Source: Spirochaetota bacterium (GTDB lineage Bacteria; Spirochaetota; Spirochaetia; SPDA01; JAJSAL01). Taken from it: a DNA stretch of 64,000 nt. Position numbers and translations under genes: made by a program. Positions 37,089 to 47,150 of the stretch are shown here, in pieces (position 1 is the first letter of the stretch; each line of letters starts with the position of its first letter). Below the pieces are notes generated by a model that worked only from the letters and a program-made list of their open reading frames with translations, did no database searches and was not told the DNA's origin. Location of the stretch: positions 1-64,000 of the forward strand of contig JAJSAL010000140.1 in the NCBI GenBank assembly GCA_024274705.1, given 5' to 3'.

Positions 37089-39584
37089 ATGGCCACCGAT
37101 ATGCAAGACGAATTTGGACAAGAACTGAAGGAAAAAAATCCAATGGATTCGAACACAACTGCAGATTCAGAACTCGAAGAATACGGAGTCTGGGTAAAAG
37201 CCGGCCCGGAAGACCTGGTAGAAGCTGAGTCTGACGGCGACGAATTCAGCCTTCAGGATCTCGAAGTCGACAACTCAATGGAAGAACCAGTTTTAAGTGA
37301 AGAAGAAGAAGAACTCCTGGGTGATCTGGAAGGGGACACCTTTTCAGCCGAAGAAGATGTGTTTCCTGCTGAAGATGTACCTGATATTGAAGATTCTGTA
37401 ACCGAAGACCTCTCTACAGATTCGGCCGTCGATGGTCTCGTCGAACCTGAGGAACCTGAGGAACCTGAGGAACCTGAGGAACCTGAGGAACCTGAGGATA
37501 GATCAGAAAAGGCTGAACTCAACATTGATATCGACAGCGAACTTGATGAAATTGGTTCAGCAGAAGAAGCTGAGGAAAAGATTACCGAAGACCTTTCTGA
37601 TTTTGAGTTCGATCTCGAAGATGAACCTGTTTCTGCGGAAGCTGAAAGTCCTGATGCTGAAAAATCCTCCGAGGAGGAACTCATTGAAATACCTCTCGAT
37701 TTTGCCGATGATGTGGAAGAGTCTGAACTTGAAGATGTGGAAGAGTCTGAACTTGAAGATGTGGAAGAAGAGGAATTTGATCTCTCGTTTCAATCTGAAA
37801 CGGAAAAAAACCTGGAAAATATTGAAGAAATCGGTGACGATGTCACATTTGACGATAATACTCTACCCTCTGCTGAAGATAATCTTGACAATATCAACCT
37901 TGATGAAATCCAGCAATCCGACTTCGGTGAAGAGCTTCCGGAACTGGAACTCGACGAGGGAGGGGTTTTAGGTGACCAACAAACCGTTTCTTCCGAGGAT
38001 GCCGGATCCACTTCTATTCTTCTTAAGATCGAGCAGGAACTCTTAGCGATTAAGAATGAACTCGCCTCGTTGAAAAGGGAACTTACAACTTTGCGGATTT
38101 CCGAACGCGAAGAACCTTCTGTTCCCCAAGCTGATGAAACCGGCGGCTTTTTTGATGAGGAAGAAGATGAAACGATAGCTCTTACAGGCGATGAACTCGA
38201 TAACATCCTTAACACAGCTGAATTCACTGATGAAGTCGGTGAGGCAACGGATATTGCAGATGAAGATCTCACTCCTGAGGAAGGGATCGAAGAAGCTGAT
38301 GAAACCTTGACCGGTGACGAACTCAACAACATTCTGAACACTGCTGATTTCACAGAACAGGAGGGTGAGGACACCCTTTCCGTTGAAGATGAGGGGGAAC
38401 AGCCTGTAGAATCCCTGGATGAAGATCAAATATCCCTTAAAGAGGATATCATTTCTTTAGATGAAACACCCGATAGTTTCGATCTGGTACCACCGGTTGA
38501 GGATCTTACGATCGAGACACCCCTGGAGTCCGAACAAGAATCCTCTTCTGAAGTTATTACTGAAATGGATGAAGTATCTGTTCCTGTTGCCGGTAATGAA
38601 TTAATAGATGAAATAGAAGTAGACATCCCTTCAAGTGGTGCGAGAGTACCTGATGCCGACGAAACTATTTTTGCTGAAGAATCTGTTGATGACCTGGACC
38701 TCATTTCAGAACACGAAGAATCCCTACTCGACGAAGAAACCGTCGGGAAAGAAACGTTGGAAGATCTTTCTGAACTCCCGGAATTGCCATCGGAAGAAAT
38801 GAGTCATGATCATGACGAACTTGCTTTGGAAGAACCTCTGGATGAAGAAATCGGTCTTGAAGAAATCAGTCCTGAAGAAGAAACGGAGCCTGAAGAACTC
38901 TCCCTGGAAACTGATGAACTGACCCTCGATGAGGTACCTGTCCCGGAGGAGAGTGCTCTCGAAACGGAAGAACCGGCCATAGAGGATGAACCGGTTATAG
39001 AAGAGATTTCTCTGGAACCGGATGATCTTGCCCTTGAGGAAGCAGCCGCTGACCTGCCGGCCGAGGACCTTTCCACGGAAGAACTGACCCTCGATGAGGT
39101 ACCTGTCCCGGAGGAAAGTGCTCTCGAAACGGAAGAACCGGCCATAGAGGATGAACCGGTTATAGAAGAGATTTCTCTGGAACCGGATGATCTTGCCCTT
39201 GAGGAAGCAGCCGCTGACCTGCCGGCTGAGGACCTTTCCACGGAAGAACTGACCCTCGATGAGGCTCCTGCAGTTGAAGAGGATTCTGAACTTCCTGAAA
39301 TAGAAGAATCAGCAGCCGAAGACCTTATTGAAATGGATGAAGCTCCATTAGTGGAAAATGAGGTCGAAGAGGTAAGTGAAGAAGAGCTGCCGCAGGTTGA
39401 ACCTTCCGGGGAAGAAAGCTTCACCGAAATTCCGGATACTCTTAAATCTGAACTGAAATCAGTCCTTACTTATATGGACCAGCTTCTCGAAGCATTACCG
39501 GAAGACAAGATCCAGGAATTTGCCCGGTCAGAACATTTTGAAGTGTATAAAAAATTGTTCGAAGAACTGGAGTTGAACGTATAA
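37089..39584 (+). CDS. Very acidic Glu/Asp-rich repeat protein
   Basis: 831-aa ORF with EEP repeats; stop TAA overlaps the next ATG (TAATG). Confidence 0.8.
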   Translation: MATDMQDEFGQELKEKNPMDSNTTADSELEEYGVWVKAGPEDLVEAESDGDEFSLQDLEVDNSMEEPVLSEEEEELLGDLEGDTFSAEEDVFPAEDVPDIEDSVTEDLSTDSAVDGLVEPEEPEEPEEPEEPEEPEDRSEKAELNIDIDSELDEIGSAEEAEEKITEDLSDFEFDLEDEPVSAEAESPDAEKSSEEELIEIPLDFADDVEESELEDVEESELEDVEEEEFDLSFQSETEKNLENIEEIGDDVTFDDNTLPSAEDNLDNINLDEIQQSDFGEELPELELDEGGVLGDQQTVSSEDAGSTSILLKIEQELLAIKNELASLKRELTTLRISEREEPSVPQADETGGFFDEEEDETIALTGDELDNILNTAEFTDEVGEATDIADEDLTPEEGIEEADETLTGDELNNILNTADFTEQEGEDTLSVEDEGEQPVESLDEDQISLKEDIISLDETPDSFDLVPPVEDLTIETPLESEQESSSEVITEMDEVSVPVAGNELIDEIEVDIPSSGARVPDADETIFAEESVDDLDLISEHEESLLDEETVGKETLEDLSELPELPSEEMSHDHDELALEEPLDEEIGLEEISPEEETEPEELSLETDELTLDEVPVPEESALETEEPAIEDEPVIEEISLEPDDLALEEAAADLPAEDLSTEELTLDEVPVPEESALETEEPAIEDEPVIEEISLEPDDLALEEAAADLPAEDLSTEELTLDEAPAVEEDSELPEIEESAAEDLIEMDEAPLVENEVEEVSEEELPQVEPSGEESFTEIPDTLKSELKSVLTYMDQLLEALPEDKIQEFARSEHFEVYKKLFEELELNV
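37443..37496 (+). repeat. 9-bp tandem repeat (GAACCTGAG x6)
   Basis: Six consecutive copies encoding EPE. Confidence 0.95.
38916..39245 (+). repeat. 165-bp in-frame tandem duplication
   Basis: Copies begin at GAACTGACCCTCGATGAGG 38916 and 39081, partial third at 39246; the two full copies differ at 2 synonymous positions. Confidence 0.95.
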
Positions 39585-40737
39585 TGGGGCTTCTCAACAA
39601 GGCAAGATATTCCCTCTTAACGGAGAATAAACAGAGTTTTTTCGAAAAACCTAGCGATCTGGAAAGTAACGCACCTGTTACAGAAAAAAAAAAGTCCTTA
39701 ACGGCAGCGTAGATACAAACGCTAGTTGGCTTACTCCCCAGCTTTTATCTGAAGATGAATCTACTCTATTGCCTCAGGAAAAAGTGACTATACAGCCTGT
39801 TATGAGTGAATCTGCTTATCCTGCTGAAAAAACAGCTTCTTCCGTACTATCCCGCCTGGAAGAACTTAAAGCAGGCATAGAAACTCCTGGTAGAGTGTTT
39901 TCCCTGTTGAGGGATGAAATCTCCTTTGAAAAAGGTTCGCTTCTTTTAGAAGACACCGCACTCGCAACTTATATCCCATGGGCGTTGACCGGATATGATA
40001 AAACGACCGCTCACAGATTACGTTTTCCTACCGAACTATTGGAATCTTTGTTCGTAGATGAAAAACTTTATCCTAGAATTCTTGATAAAAGCGATACAGT
40101 CAATCTTAAGCAGTACTTTTCTATCAGGGAATACGGTCTCCTTGAAAGAATACTTTTACATCCCTTCTCGCATGACGGAATAATGGTGGGCTTTCTTCTT
40201 ATCACAGAAACAATCAATACACCTAATCTCGAAGAACTCAAAACTGCACTGCAGAAGCTTTCTCCTCATGTTTCCGCTATCCTCTTCAAATCGAGAAAAG
40301 AGATACTTCATAATATACCTTCAGTATCAGGAAAGACGGATAATAACTCAGTGAAAGAAATCGTAGACGAGATCAGGCTATGCAGGGAACAGGGCAAACA
40401 TACCTTACTGCTTACATTTTCCATCGACAGAGCAGTTGAACGCCTCCACGATAAAATCAAGGATGCTGATCCGTTTCGATTTCGTCAGGATATTTACGCA
40501 ATACTGTCCACGATGATTTCTGACTCCGGAGGTGTCTGGCGTATTAATTCCGGCACCCTGCTCCTTCTTTTTTCGGGAACAGCTATTCATGATGAAAAAC
40601 TTATTATACATCAACTGACTGTTTCCATGAACGATCTTTTTCAGGAAGGTATCAACATGTCTCAATTCATCGGCGGTGTGTTAAAAGATCCACAGGAAGA
40701 TACTCACGTTTATTCATTTATTGAATCCATTCAGTGA
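39584..40737 (+). CDS. Two-part gene joined by a putative -1 frameshift at A10G (384-aa fusion)
   Basis: ATG 39584 frame reads MGLLNKARYSLLTENKQSFFEKPSDLESNAPVTEKKKSLTAA* (TAG 39710). The -1 frame is open from the A-run to TGA 40735-40737. In-frame slippery A_AAA_AAG at 39688-39694. Confidence 0.65.
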
Positions 40738-40746
40738 TCAACCCTT

Positions 40747-42345
40747 ATGATGACGATCGAGACTGCGCGTTCGGGAGATCTCTATGCTAAATCAGGAGCT
40801 CTCCATATTCACTCTTCTTTTAACCCTAAAAAGGAGGCTGAAAAATTTATTGATTCACACTGTACCGGTTCATCATCGGTTTTTCTTGTCCTTGGTCCCG
40901 GGCTTTCCTACATACAACCCCTTTTAAACGTTAGATTCCCTCATTCCCGGGTAATTTCTTTGTTTTACCACACCCTTTTTTACCAGCGCTTCGATGTAAA
41001 CGATCAGAATTCCTGGTTTCCGGAATTTAAAGAGACCTTACCTGAATTCCTCCGAAATCGTATTCCTGAATACGATTCTGACGGATTGTGCGTTGTTGAA
41101 TGGGCCCCAAGCGCCCGTATTTTTCCAAAAGTTTCCAGGTATGTAAACTCGGTAATTCATCAGCTTCTTCGGGAATACAGCGGTAGTATGGCAGTTACCC
41201 GGACATTCGGTAAGAAATGGTTTCTCAATACCATCACCAACTATATTGCTATCGATCAGTATGCAGAGATACGAAAAGCAGACCATCCAGTTGTTATCGC
41301 TGCATCCGGCCCCAGCCTTGAGCAGAGTTTAACGTTGTTACGTAAGTATCGTAAGAAATATTATCTCTGGGCTTTGCCTTCATCCCTCAACTTCCTCACA
41401 ACCGCCGGTATTTCACCTGATATGATCATATCTACGGATCCAGGTTTTTACGCAGGATACCATCTTGTTTCTCTGGAAAAGTACTCGGATGTACCTGTTG
41501 CGATGCCGTTAACATCTCATCCCCTGCCCCGTTCTGCTGCAAACTGTGTAATCCCCCTTCACCAGCATACATGGATTGAAAAGCTCTTTCTTCCTTCCCT
41601 GTCACTTCCCTTCCTCAATGCTGGTTCTCACGGTACCGTTGCCGGAACTGCTCTCGAAATGACCCGGTACGCTTTTCCTCCTGCAGTATTATTTACCGGC
41701 CTCGATCTTTGTTTTTTTGATATCCAGGAACATGTGAAACCTCATACCTTTGATACGATTATAGCTGCATCTGCAAACCGAATGAGTTCGATAGAAACGT
41801 TATATACCTCCAGGGCGATCCAGCTGGCACCTAAACTACACATTCAGGAACATATCCGCACCTCGATTTCTCTTGAGACATATACAGGCTGGTTCCGTGA
41901 TCATATCAAGGAATACCCTGTACCCTGTTACCGGATCCTCCCTTCCCCTGTCAGAATAGACGGATTTGGTTCGCTCTTGGCGATAGATATTCCCGGATTT
42001 TTTTCAGCATGGAATAATAACCCCGGGGAACCTTACTATTTGAAAAAGAATACTTTTCCCCGGGATGAACGTAAAAAGCGTATAACTTGTTTTTTAACCC
42101 ACAATATACATACATTGGATAAATTCTTAAGCGCAACCAGAAAAAACGGCCTGCCGCCGGAAGGAGAAAGAACGTCTGTATTCGAACTGCTCTACCAACT
42201 CGATTTACCATCACTTCAAGCTGTCTATAAAAAGGTGCGAAAGGAGCAGGCATGGGATACCTCAACGCTGACTCTTCTCTTTACTTTGCTCGAGGATACT
42301 ATTAGGTTTCTCAGGAACATGAATCAGATCGCCGGATCGCTATGA
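40747..42345 (+). CDS. DUF115 / motility accessory factor (Maf)-like protein
   Basis: HPVVIAASGPSLEQSLTLLRKYRKKYYLWALPSSLNFLTTAGISPDMIISTDPGFY; GSHGTVAGTALEMTRYAFPPAVLFTGLDL. Confidence 0.78.
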   Translation: MMTIETARSGDLYAKSGALHIHSSFNPKKEAEKFIDSHCTGSSSVFLVLGPGLSYIQPLLNVRFPHSRVISLFYHTLFYQRFDVNDQNSWFPEFKETLPEFLRNRIPEYDSDGLCVVEWAPSARIFPKVSRYVNSVIHQLLREYSGSMAVTRTFGKKWFLNTITNYIAIDQYAEIRKADHPVVIAASGPSLEQSLTLLRKYRKKYYLWALPSSLNFLTTAGISPDMIISTDPGFYAGYHLVSLEKYSDVPVAMPLTSHPLPRSAANCVIPLHQHTWIEKLFLPSLSLPFLNAGSHGTVAGTALEMTRYAFPPAVLFTGLDLCFFDIQEHVKPHTFDTIIAASANRMSSIETLYTSRAIQLAPKLHIQEHIRTSISLETYTGWFRDHIKEYPVPCYRILPSPVRIDGFGSLLAIDIPGFFSAWNNNPGEPYYLKKNTFPRDERKKRITCFLTHNIHTLDKFLSATRKNGLPPEGERTSVFELLYQLDLPSLQAVYKKVRKEQAWDTSTLTLLFTLLEDTIRFLRNMNQIAGSL

Positions 42346-44009
42346 CTGATATGAATTTTCTCGAAAGAAATCTTCTCGCTTTATCATCACACAATACCAG
42401 ACTTTCATTTCAGATTGGTACTGCCAAAAAAAGTCCTGGCCTGGAAATCGTCACCTCGAGATCAGGCCACATGGTGCCGGTATTCATACAGGGTAACAGG
42501 AAACTCCCTCTCCATTCGACCTTCGATCCGAAGCGTGAAGGCAACAGGTATGCCAGGATGTTTCCTACCGGGGGTTTTCTGGTTTTTCTCGGTTTTGGAG
42601 CTGGATATCATATCCTTCCATTTCTCGAACGTAACTACGTTTCTAACATCATTGTTATCGACAAAGATATTGGAATGTTCAAAACAGTACTTGAGGCGAT
42701 AGATCTCCGGTTCTTATGCCTGGACCGCAGAGTGACGTTTCTCATCGATTACACAACTGTACAGATTCAGGATTATATTCTTTCAAACTATTTCCCGGCA
42801 GTATGCGGAGATCTTCAGACCCTTCATCTTCTATCCAGGCTTCAAACCGAAGAAGACTACTTTACCGATGTTATGACGGTTATTAAACAGACGATAAACA
42901 CTATTTCTGATGACTATACAGTCCAGGTGCATTTCGGAAAAAAATGGTTTAAAAACACAATTCTCAATCTACCGCGAGCCCAACTGGCAACAACCGCACT
43001 TCCTCCGGTAAAAAAGGCGATTGTAACCGGTGCAGGACCTTCTCTCGAAACACAGATTCCAATGATTAGGAAGGAAAGATCATCCTCGTGTCTCATTGCA
43101 ACGGATACCTCTCTTCCGGCTTTGCTGACATATGACATAAAACCTGACCTGGTCATTTCGATCGACTGTCAGCACATCTCGTATCACCATTTTTTATCCG
43201 GGTACCCTCGGGATATCCCGCTTGTCCTTGATCTGGCTTCACCGCCGGGGCTTACTCGCCTTACGGAAAAACTGGTATTTTTTACCAGTGGTCATCCCTT
43301 GTCTCGATATGTTAACGCCAACTGGAGGAAATTCCCCTTTATCGATACTTCCGGAGGAAATGTGAGCCATGCAGCGGTTTCTCTCGCAGACAGTCTTGGA
43401 GCGCATGAAATAACATTATTCGGCGCAGATTTTTCATTCCCCGAAGGAAAATCCTACTCCCGGGGAACATATATCTATCCCTATTTCAGGATTAAAGAAT
43501 TCCGGAATATCCCTCTTGAAAGTCAGTTTTTCTCCTTTCTTCTCAGGAATAAAAATATCGAAAAGGAGTATGACCAGGATATGATACGTTACACGACCAA
43601 ACCGATGATTAGTTACAAGGAACGGCTGGAATCTGCAGCAGCCTCTTTATCCGGCAGAATTATCCATTCCCAGGGTAAAGGGGTTCCTCTGAACTTTCCC
43701 TCAAAAACACCGGACCGGAGGAATACAAAAGCGTTTGCTTCTCTTTTCGCTGCAGGTTCCCCTAAAAGTGACTGGAGGGTTTTTCTTGATCAGTACAACC
43801 GTCAGCTTCATAACCTGCCTGAACCGTCTGAACCTTTTACATCCTATTTTTACGAACTGGAAGCAAGGGAACGCGATCTCTGGACAACACTATTCCCCGC
43901 TGTAGCAACCTTCAGGCAGGAATACGTAAACGACGGCATTGACGGCATTAAACTGTTAAAGCAGGTTAAAAGGTGGAGCACAGCACTTTTGGGACCTGTT
44001 ACTACTTAG
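42342..44009 (+). CDS. DUF115 / Maf-like protein, tandem paralogue
   Basis: KAIVTGAGPSLETQIPMIRKERSSSCLIATDTSLPALLTYDIKPDLVISIDCQ; GGNVSHAAVSLADSLGAHEITLFGADFSF. Confidence 0.8.
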   Translation: MTDMNFLERNLLALSSHNTRLSFQIGTAKKSPGLEIVTSRSGHMVPVFIQGNRKLPLHSTFDPKREGNRYARMFPTGGFLVFLGFGAGYHILPFLERNYVSNIIVIDKDIGMFKTVLEAIDLRFLCLDRRVTFLIDYTTVQIQDYILSNYFPAVCGDLQTLHLLSRLQTEEDYFTDVMTVIKQTINTISDDYTVQVHFGKKWFKNTILNLPRAQLATTALPPVKKAIVTGAGPSLETQIPMIRKERSSSCLIATDTSLPALLTYDIKPDLVISIDCQHISYHHFLSGYPRDIPLVLDLASPPGLTRLTEKLVFFTSGHPLSRYVNANWRKFPFIDTSGGNVSHAAVSLADSLGAHEITLFGADFSFPEGKSYSRGTYIYPYFRIKEFRNIPLESQFFSFLLRNKNIEKEYDQDMIRYTTKPMISYKERLESAAASLSGRIIHSQGKGVPLNFPSKTPDRRNTKAFASLFAAGSPKSDWRVFLDQYNRQLHNLPEPSEPFTSYFYELEARERDLWTTLFPAVATFRQEYVNDGIDGIKLLKQVKRWSTALLGPVTT

Positions 44010-44832
44010 AATATACAATACCTGTATAGCCGACAAACGAATCCGACGGATGTATATCATAACTTGTTCCATAGGCGGTGACGATTCCCTTTTCTATTCC
44101 TGTACCCCTGGCAAAGGCCCCGGCTGCAACAGCGCCTCCGGCCGAACAAGCGGACCTGTTAATCCTGCTTACATCAAGGGCTTCTTCCAGGTGCAGATGC
44201 ACCATAGCCTCAATGAATATCCGGTCATTTGTCTTCTTTACCCATTCAACGGCTTTCTCTCCTGATCCATGAGTACTAAAACCATAAGAAGGGCCATAAT
44301 GTGTCAGGTCTGTTGAACCGATAACTACCACGCTCTTCTCGAGCTCATCAGCGGTCTCTTTTATCATTTTGCCTAAAGCAATGGATGTTTTCGAATGTTC
44401 AACCCTAATCCATACTATTTCTGCATCCGGCATGAAATATTTCACAAGAGGCAGCTGTATTTCTACGGTATTATCTTCAAATAGGTCCGGTTTTACGGCC
44501 ATTCGTTCCTGTAATGCTTCGACCATCGCTCTGTCAGCCTGAAGATTCCCCAGTGGAGTCTGAAAACCATCTTCCAAAGCGATATAGATACCGGCTCCTT
44601 CAGGAAGATGCCCTCCTATAATGATAACCGTATCCGGGTCCGGTTTAAGATACTGGAACACCGAAGCGGCAATCCCTCCTGAAAAGGTCCATCCGGCATG
44701 AGGGGCAACGCCGGCAACTCCCGTTTTTTGACTGATAACCACATCTTTGTTCCAGCATCGGATCATATCAAGAATCCGTTCCTTACTGTCCGGATACCAA
44801 CCTGGAGGAAGCATTCTTTTTCGTAATTTCAT
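44002..44832 (-). CDS. amrB: AmmeMemoRadiSam system protein B (MEMO1-like)
   Basis: GVAPHAGWTFSGGIAASVFQYL, IIGGHLPEGAG, EHSKTSIALGKM, VVIGSTDLTHYGPSYGFSTHG. ATG 44832 preferred. Confidence 0.88.
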   Translation of the reverse strand: MKLRKRMLPPGWYPDSKERILDMIRCWNKDVVISQKTGVAGVAPHAGWTFSGGIAASVFQYLKPDPDTVIIIGGHLPEGAGIYIALEDGFQTPLGNLQADRAMVEALQERMAVKPDLFEDNTVEIQLPLVKYFMPDAEIVWIRVEHSKTSIALGKMIKETADELEKSVVVIGSTDLTHYGPSYGFSTHGSGEKAVEWVKKTNDRIFIEAMVHLHLEEALDVSRINRSACSAGGAVAAGAFARGTGIEKGIVTAYGTSYDIHPSDSFVGYTGIVYSK

Positions 44833-44924
44833 AATTATTCCTCTTATATCAATGTTATCAAATATTGGGCCCTGTTGTAAGGAAAAAGTATTCACATTTA
44901 GTGAATTTTCCGTATAATGTTGGT

Positions 44925-46109
44925 ATGGGAAAAAGAGTATCAACATTATATATCGTGTTAAGTATTCTTGTTTTTGCCTTTGTCATCATCTGGCCTGCAG
45001 TAAGGTTCTCTTCCATAAGGAACAGGAATATCGAAGCTTCACACACAGCTTACAGGAAAATCGCACGGAAACTGAGAGTTAATTTTGAGATCTTCGGAAG
45101 CTTCGCATCACCTCTTTTCATGGATTCAGCACAAAGTATATTGAAACATAATACCCCTGGTCTCGTCGGAATAATTATTCATTCCCCCCGAAATGGTATA
45201 GAGTACTTGCTGTCTAATCAGCCTGGTCTTCTTCTTGATCTTCCGGAGATGACAGGGTCTGATAACCTGCCGCCGGAATACTCCATCAATTCTCTCGGGC
45301 AAATAGTTCTTTCAGCGCCGATGGGTTCATCTGTAAGAACAGATCTTACCGTCGATGCTGTTTTTTCTGTTATCGACAAAGAACAGATATTCCCGATATT
45401 TCGTGATACCCTGATTATTGCCGGCAGTTTTTTCATAATTACCCTTATTTTCCTCATCGTGTATGCCTCAGAAGGTGCCCCAAAAGGACAACAGCAACCC
45501 CTTACCGATAAGACAAGTCTCCAGTCACCCAGGATTAAGACGGGGACCGGAAAACGCCGAAAAGCTGCTCCTTTGAAGCATGCTGAGCAGCCTGCTTCAA
45601 AGGATAGTGCAGAGGAGGGCTTGTTTTCACCTGACAGCGGTTTAGGCTGGGAACGCCTTCTGGAAAGCAGACTGAATTTCGAACTACGCAGATCTGCTTC
45701 TTTTGATCAGGATCTCGTACTATCTCTTATCGATATCAGAGAAATCCGTAAGCAAGACCTGCTTTATAAAACAATTTCCCAGCTTCTTATTGATTCCTTT
45801 TCATTTCAGGATCTTCTTTTTGAGTTTGAGACCAATGGATTTGCAGTTGTCATACCGAATATCGATCTCGATCTGGGAGTACAGGATATGGAAAAATGTA
45901 TGAAGAAAATACACGGCATGGGAACCGGTCAGCCTCTGAAAATATCCGTCGGACTGAGTTCACGCAATGGACGTCTTATGAGCGGTACAAGGTTGATAAG
46001 TGAGACAAAAAGTGCACTGTTAAAGGCAAAAAAAGATAAACAGAGCTCGATGATTGTATTCAGACCGGATCCCGTGAAATACCGGGAGTATATTGCATCA
46101 AAAATGTAG
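44925..46109 (+). CDS. Membrane protein with degenerate GGDEF-like C-terminus
   Basis: N-terminal TM; QDLVLSLIDIREIRKQDLLYKTISQLLIDSFSFQDLLFEFETNGFAVVIPNIDLDLGVQDMEKCMKKI follows GGDEF spacing without the motif. Confidence 0.6.
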   Translation: MGKRVSTLYIVLSILVFAFVIIWPAVRFSSIRNRNIEASHTAYRKIARKLRVNFEIFGSFASPLFMDSAQSILKHNTPGLVGIIIHSPRNGIEYLLSNQPGLLLDLPEMTGSDNLPPEYSINSLGQIVLSAPMGSSVRTDLTVDAVFSVIDKEQIFPIFRDTLIIAGSFFIITLIFLIVYASEGAPKGQQQPLTDKTSLQSPRIKTGTGKRRKAAPLKHAEQPASKDSAEEGLFSPDSGLGWERLLESRLNFELRRSASFDQDLVLSLIDIREIRKQDLLYKTISQLLIDSFSFQDLLFEFETNGFAVVIPNIDLDLGVQDMEKCMKKIHGMGTGQPLKISVGLSSRNGRLMSGTRLISETKSALLKAKKDKQSSMIVFRPDPVKYREYIASKM

Positions 46110-46121
46110 CCTCCTTCCTCC

Positions 46122-47072
46122 TTACCGATCTGCAGTATGTTGATCAACTTTACAAGTGACAGGGATTACCTGTCCGTCCTTTGTAAGAAATGAATCCGGA
46201 AAAAGGGAACGGGCTTCATTTAACAGTAGTTTGAGATCACGATCGGTGTACCTGGGACTGTAATGTATGAGTCCCAGTTTCCCCACGCCTCCTGCAGATT
46301 CTGCAATAGCAGCAGCCTGAAGCGCTGTAAGGTGTTTTTTTTCCCGGGCACTCTGTTCCAGGTCCTGATGAAACATACCTTCACAGATAAGGAGATCGGA
46401 ACCGGAGACATGAGCCGCAATATCCTGCGTGAAGAGAGTATCCGTAACAAAGCTGATTTTCCTCCCACTCCTTGGAGGGCCGAGAACCATTTCCGGGGAT
46501 ACAGTAGTTCCATCCTCTAAAGCGACATCATTTCCACCCTGTAGCTTCGACCATAACGGTCCTTTCGGTACAAGGAGTTCTTTCGCCCTTTCCGGATTGA
46601 ATTCCCCCGGCCTTTGATCTTCCTCCAAGGTATATCCGAAACACGGTTTAGAGTGGGTCAGGGGAAAACTGCGTATGCGATATCCTTCACCGGAAAAAAC
46701 AATACCCCCTTTGCTTACTTCCTTTACCACGATGTCATAATTGATATACATATCCAGTACGCTTCTTGTAAGTTCTACGAAATCCTTTATTTTTGGAGGA
46801 CCGATGATGTAAAGCGGTTCACTCCTGTCTACCTGTGAAGAAAGCATGAGAATTCCAGGAAGGCCGGTTACATGATCTGCGTGGGTGTGGGATATCAGAA
46901 TAACGGATATTTTTTTCCACCGTAGATTGAGTTTTCTTAATGAGACCTGAGTCCCCTCGCCGCAGTCAAAAAGGAAGAGGTCCCCCTCCCGTCTGAGAAG
47001 CATGGATGTAAGATACCGGTTAGGCAGAGGCATCATACCTCCAGTTCCTAAAATGAAAACTTCTAAATTCAT
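46122..47072 (-). CDS. rnz: Ribonuclease Z
   Basis: LGTGGMMPLPNRYLTSMLLRREGDLFLFDCGEGTQVSLRKLNLRWKKISVILISHTHADHVTGLPGIL. Confidence 0.92.
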   Translation of the reverse strand: MNLEVFILGTGGMMPLPNRYLTSMLLRREGDLFLFDCGEGTQVSLRKLNLRWKKISVILISHTHADHVTGLPGILMLSSQVDRSEPLYIIGPPKIKDFVELTRSVLDMYINYDIVVKEVSKGGIVFSGEGYRIRSFPLTHSKPCFGYTLEEDQRPGEFNPERAKELLVPKGPLWSKLQGGNDVALEDGTTVSPEMVLGPPRSGRKISFVTDTLFTQDIAAHVSGSDLLICEGMFHQDLEQSAREKKHLTALQAAAIAESAGGVGKLGLIHYSPRYTDRDLKLLLNEARSLFPDSFLTKDGQVIPVTCKVDQHTADR

Positions 47073-47093
47073 GGTGATAGCATCATAACGTAA

Positions 47094-47124
47094 ACAACCT
47101 CTCCTATTCAAACGGAGAGGTTGT
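47094..47124. terminator. Hairpin between clpC and rnz
   Basis: 11-bp inverted repeat ACAACCTCTCC/GGAGAGGTTGT with T8 on the plus strand; polarity not matched to the flanking minus-strand genes. Confidence 0.4.
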
Positions 47125-47150
47125 CATTTTTTTTGCTCAATTGTTCTCTA

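Noticed and set aside
38810-39424. 204-aa Ser-rich minus-strand ORF (also 37253..37684 and 37790..38374)
   Set aside because: Antisense of Glu/Asp-rich codons (GAA/GAG/GAT) gives Ser-rich open frames by composition.
47094-47140. Strong plus-strand terminator between clpC and rnz
   Set aside because: The T8 tract follows the hairpin only on the plus strand, whereas both neighbours are on the minus strand; kept only as a low-confidence hairpin.
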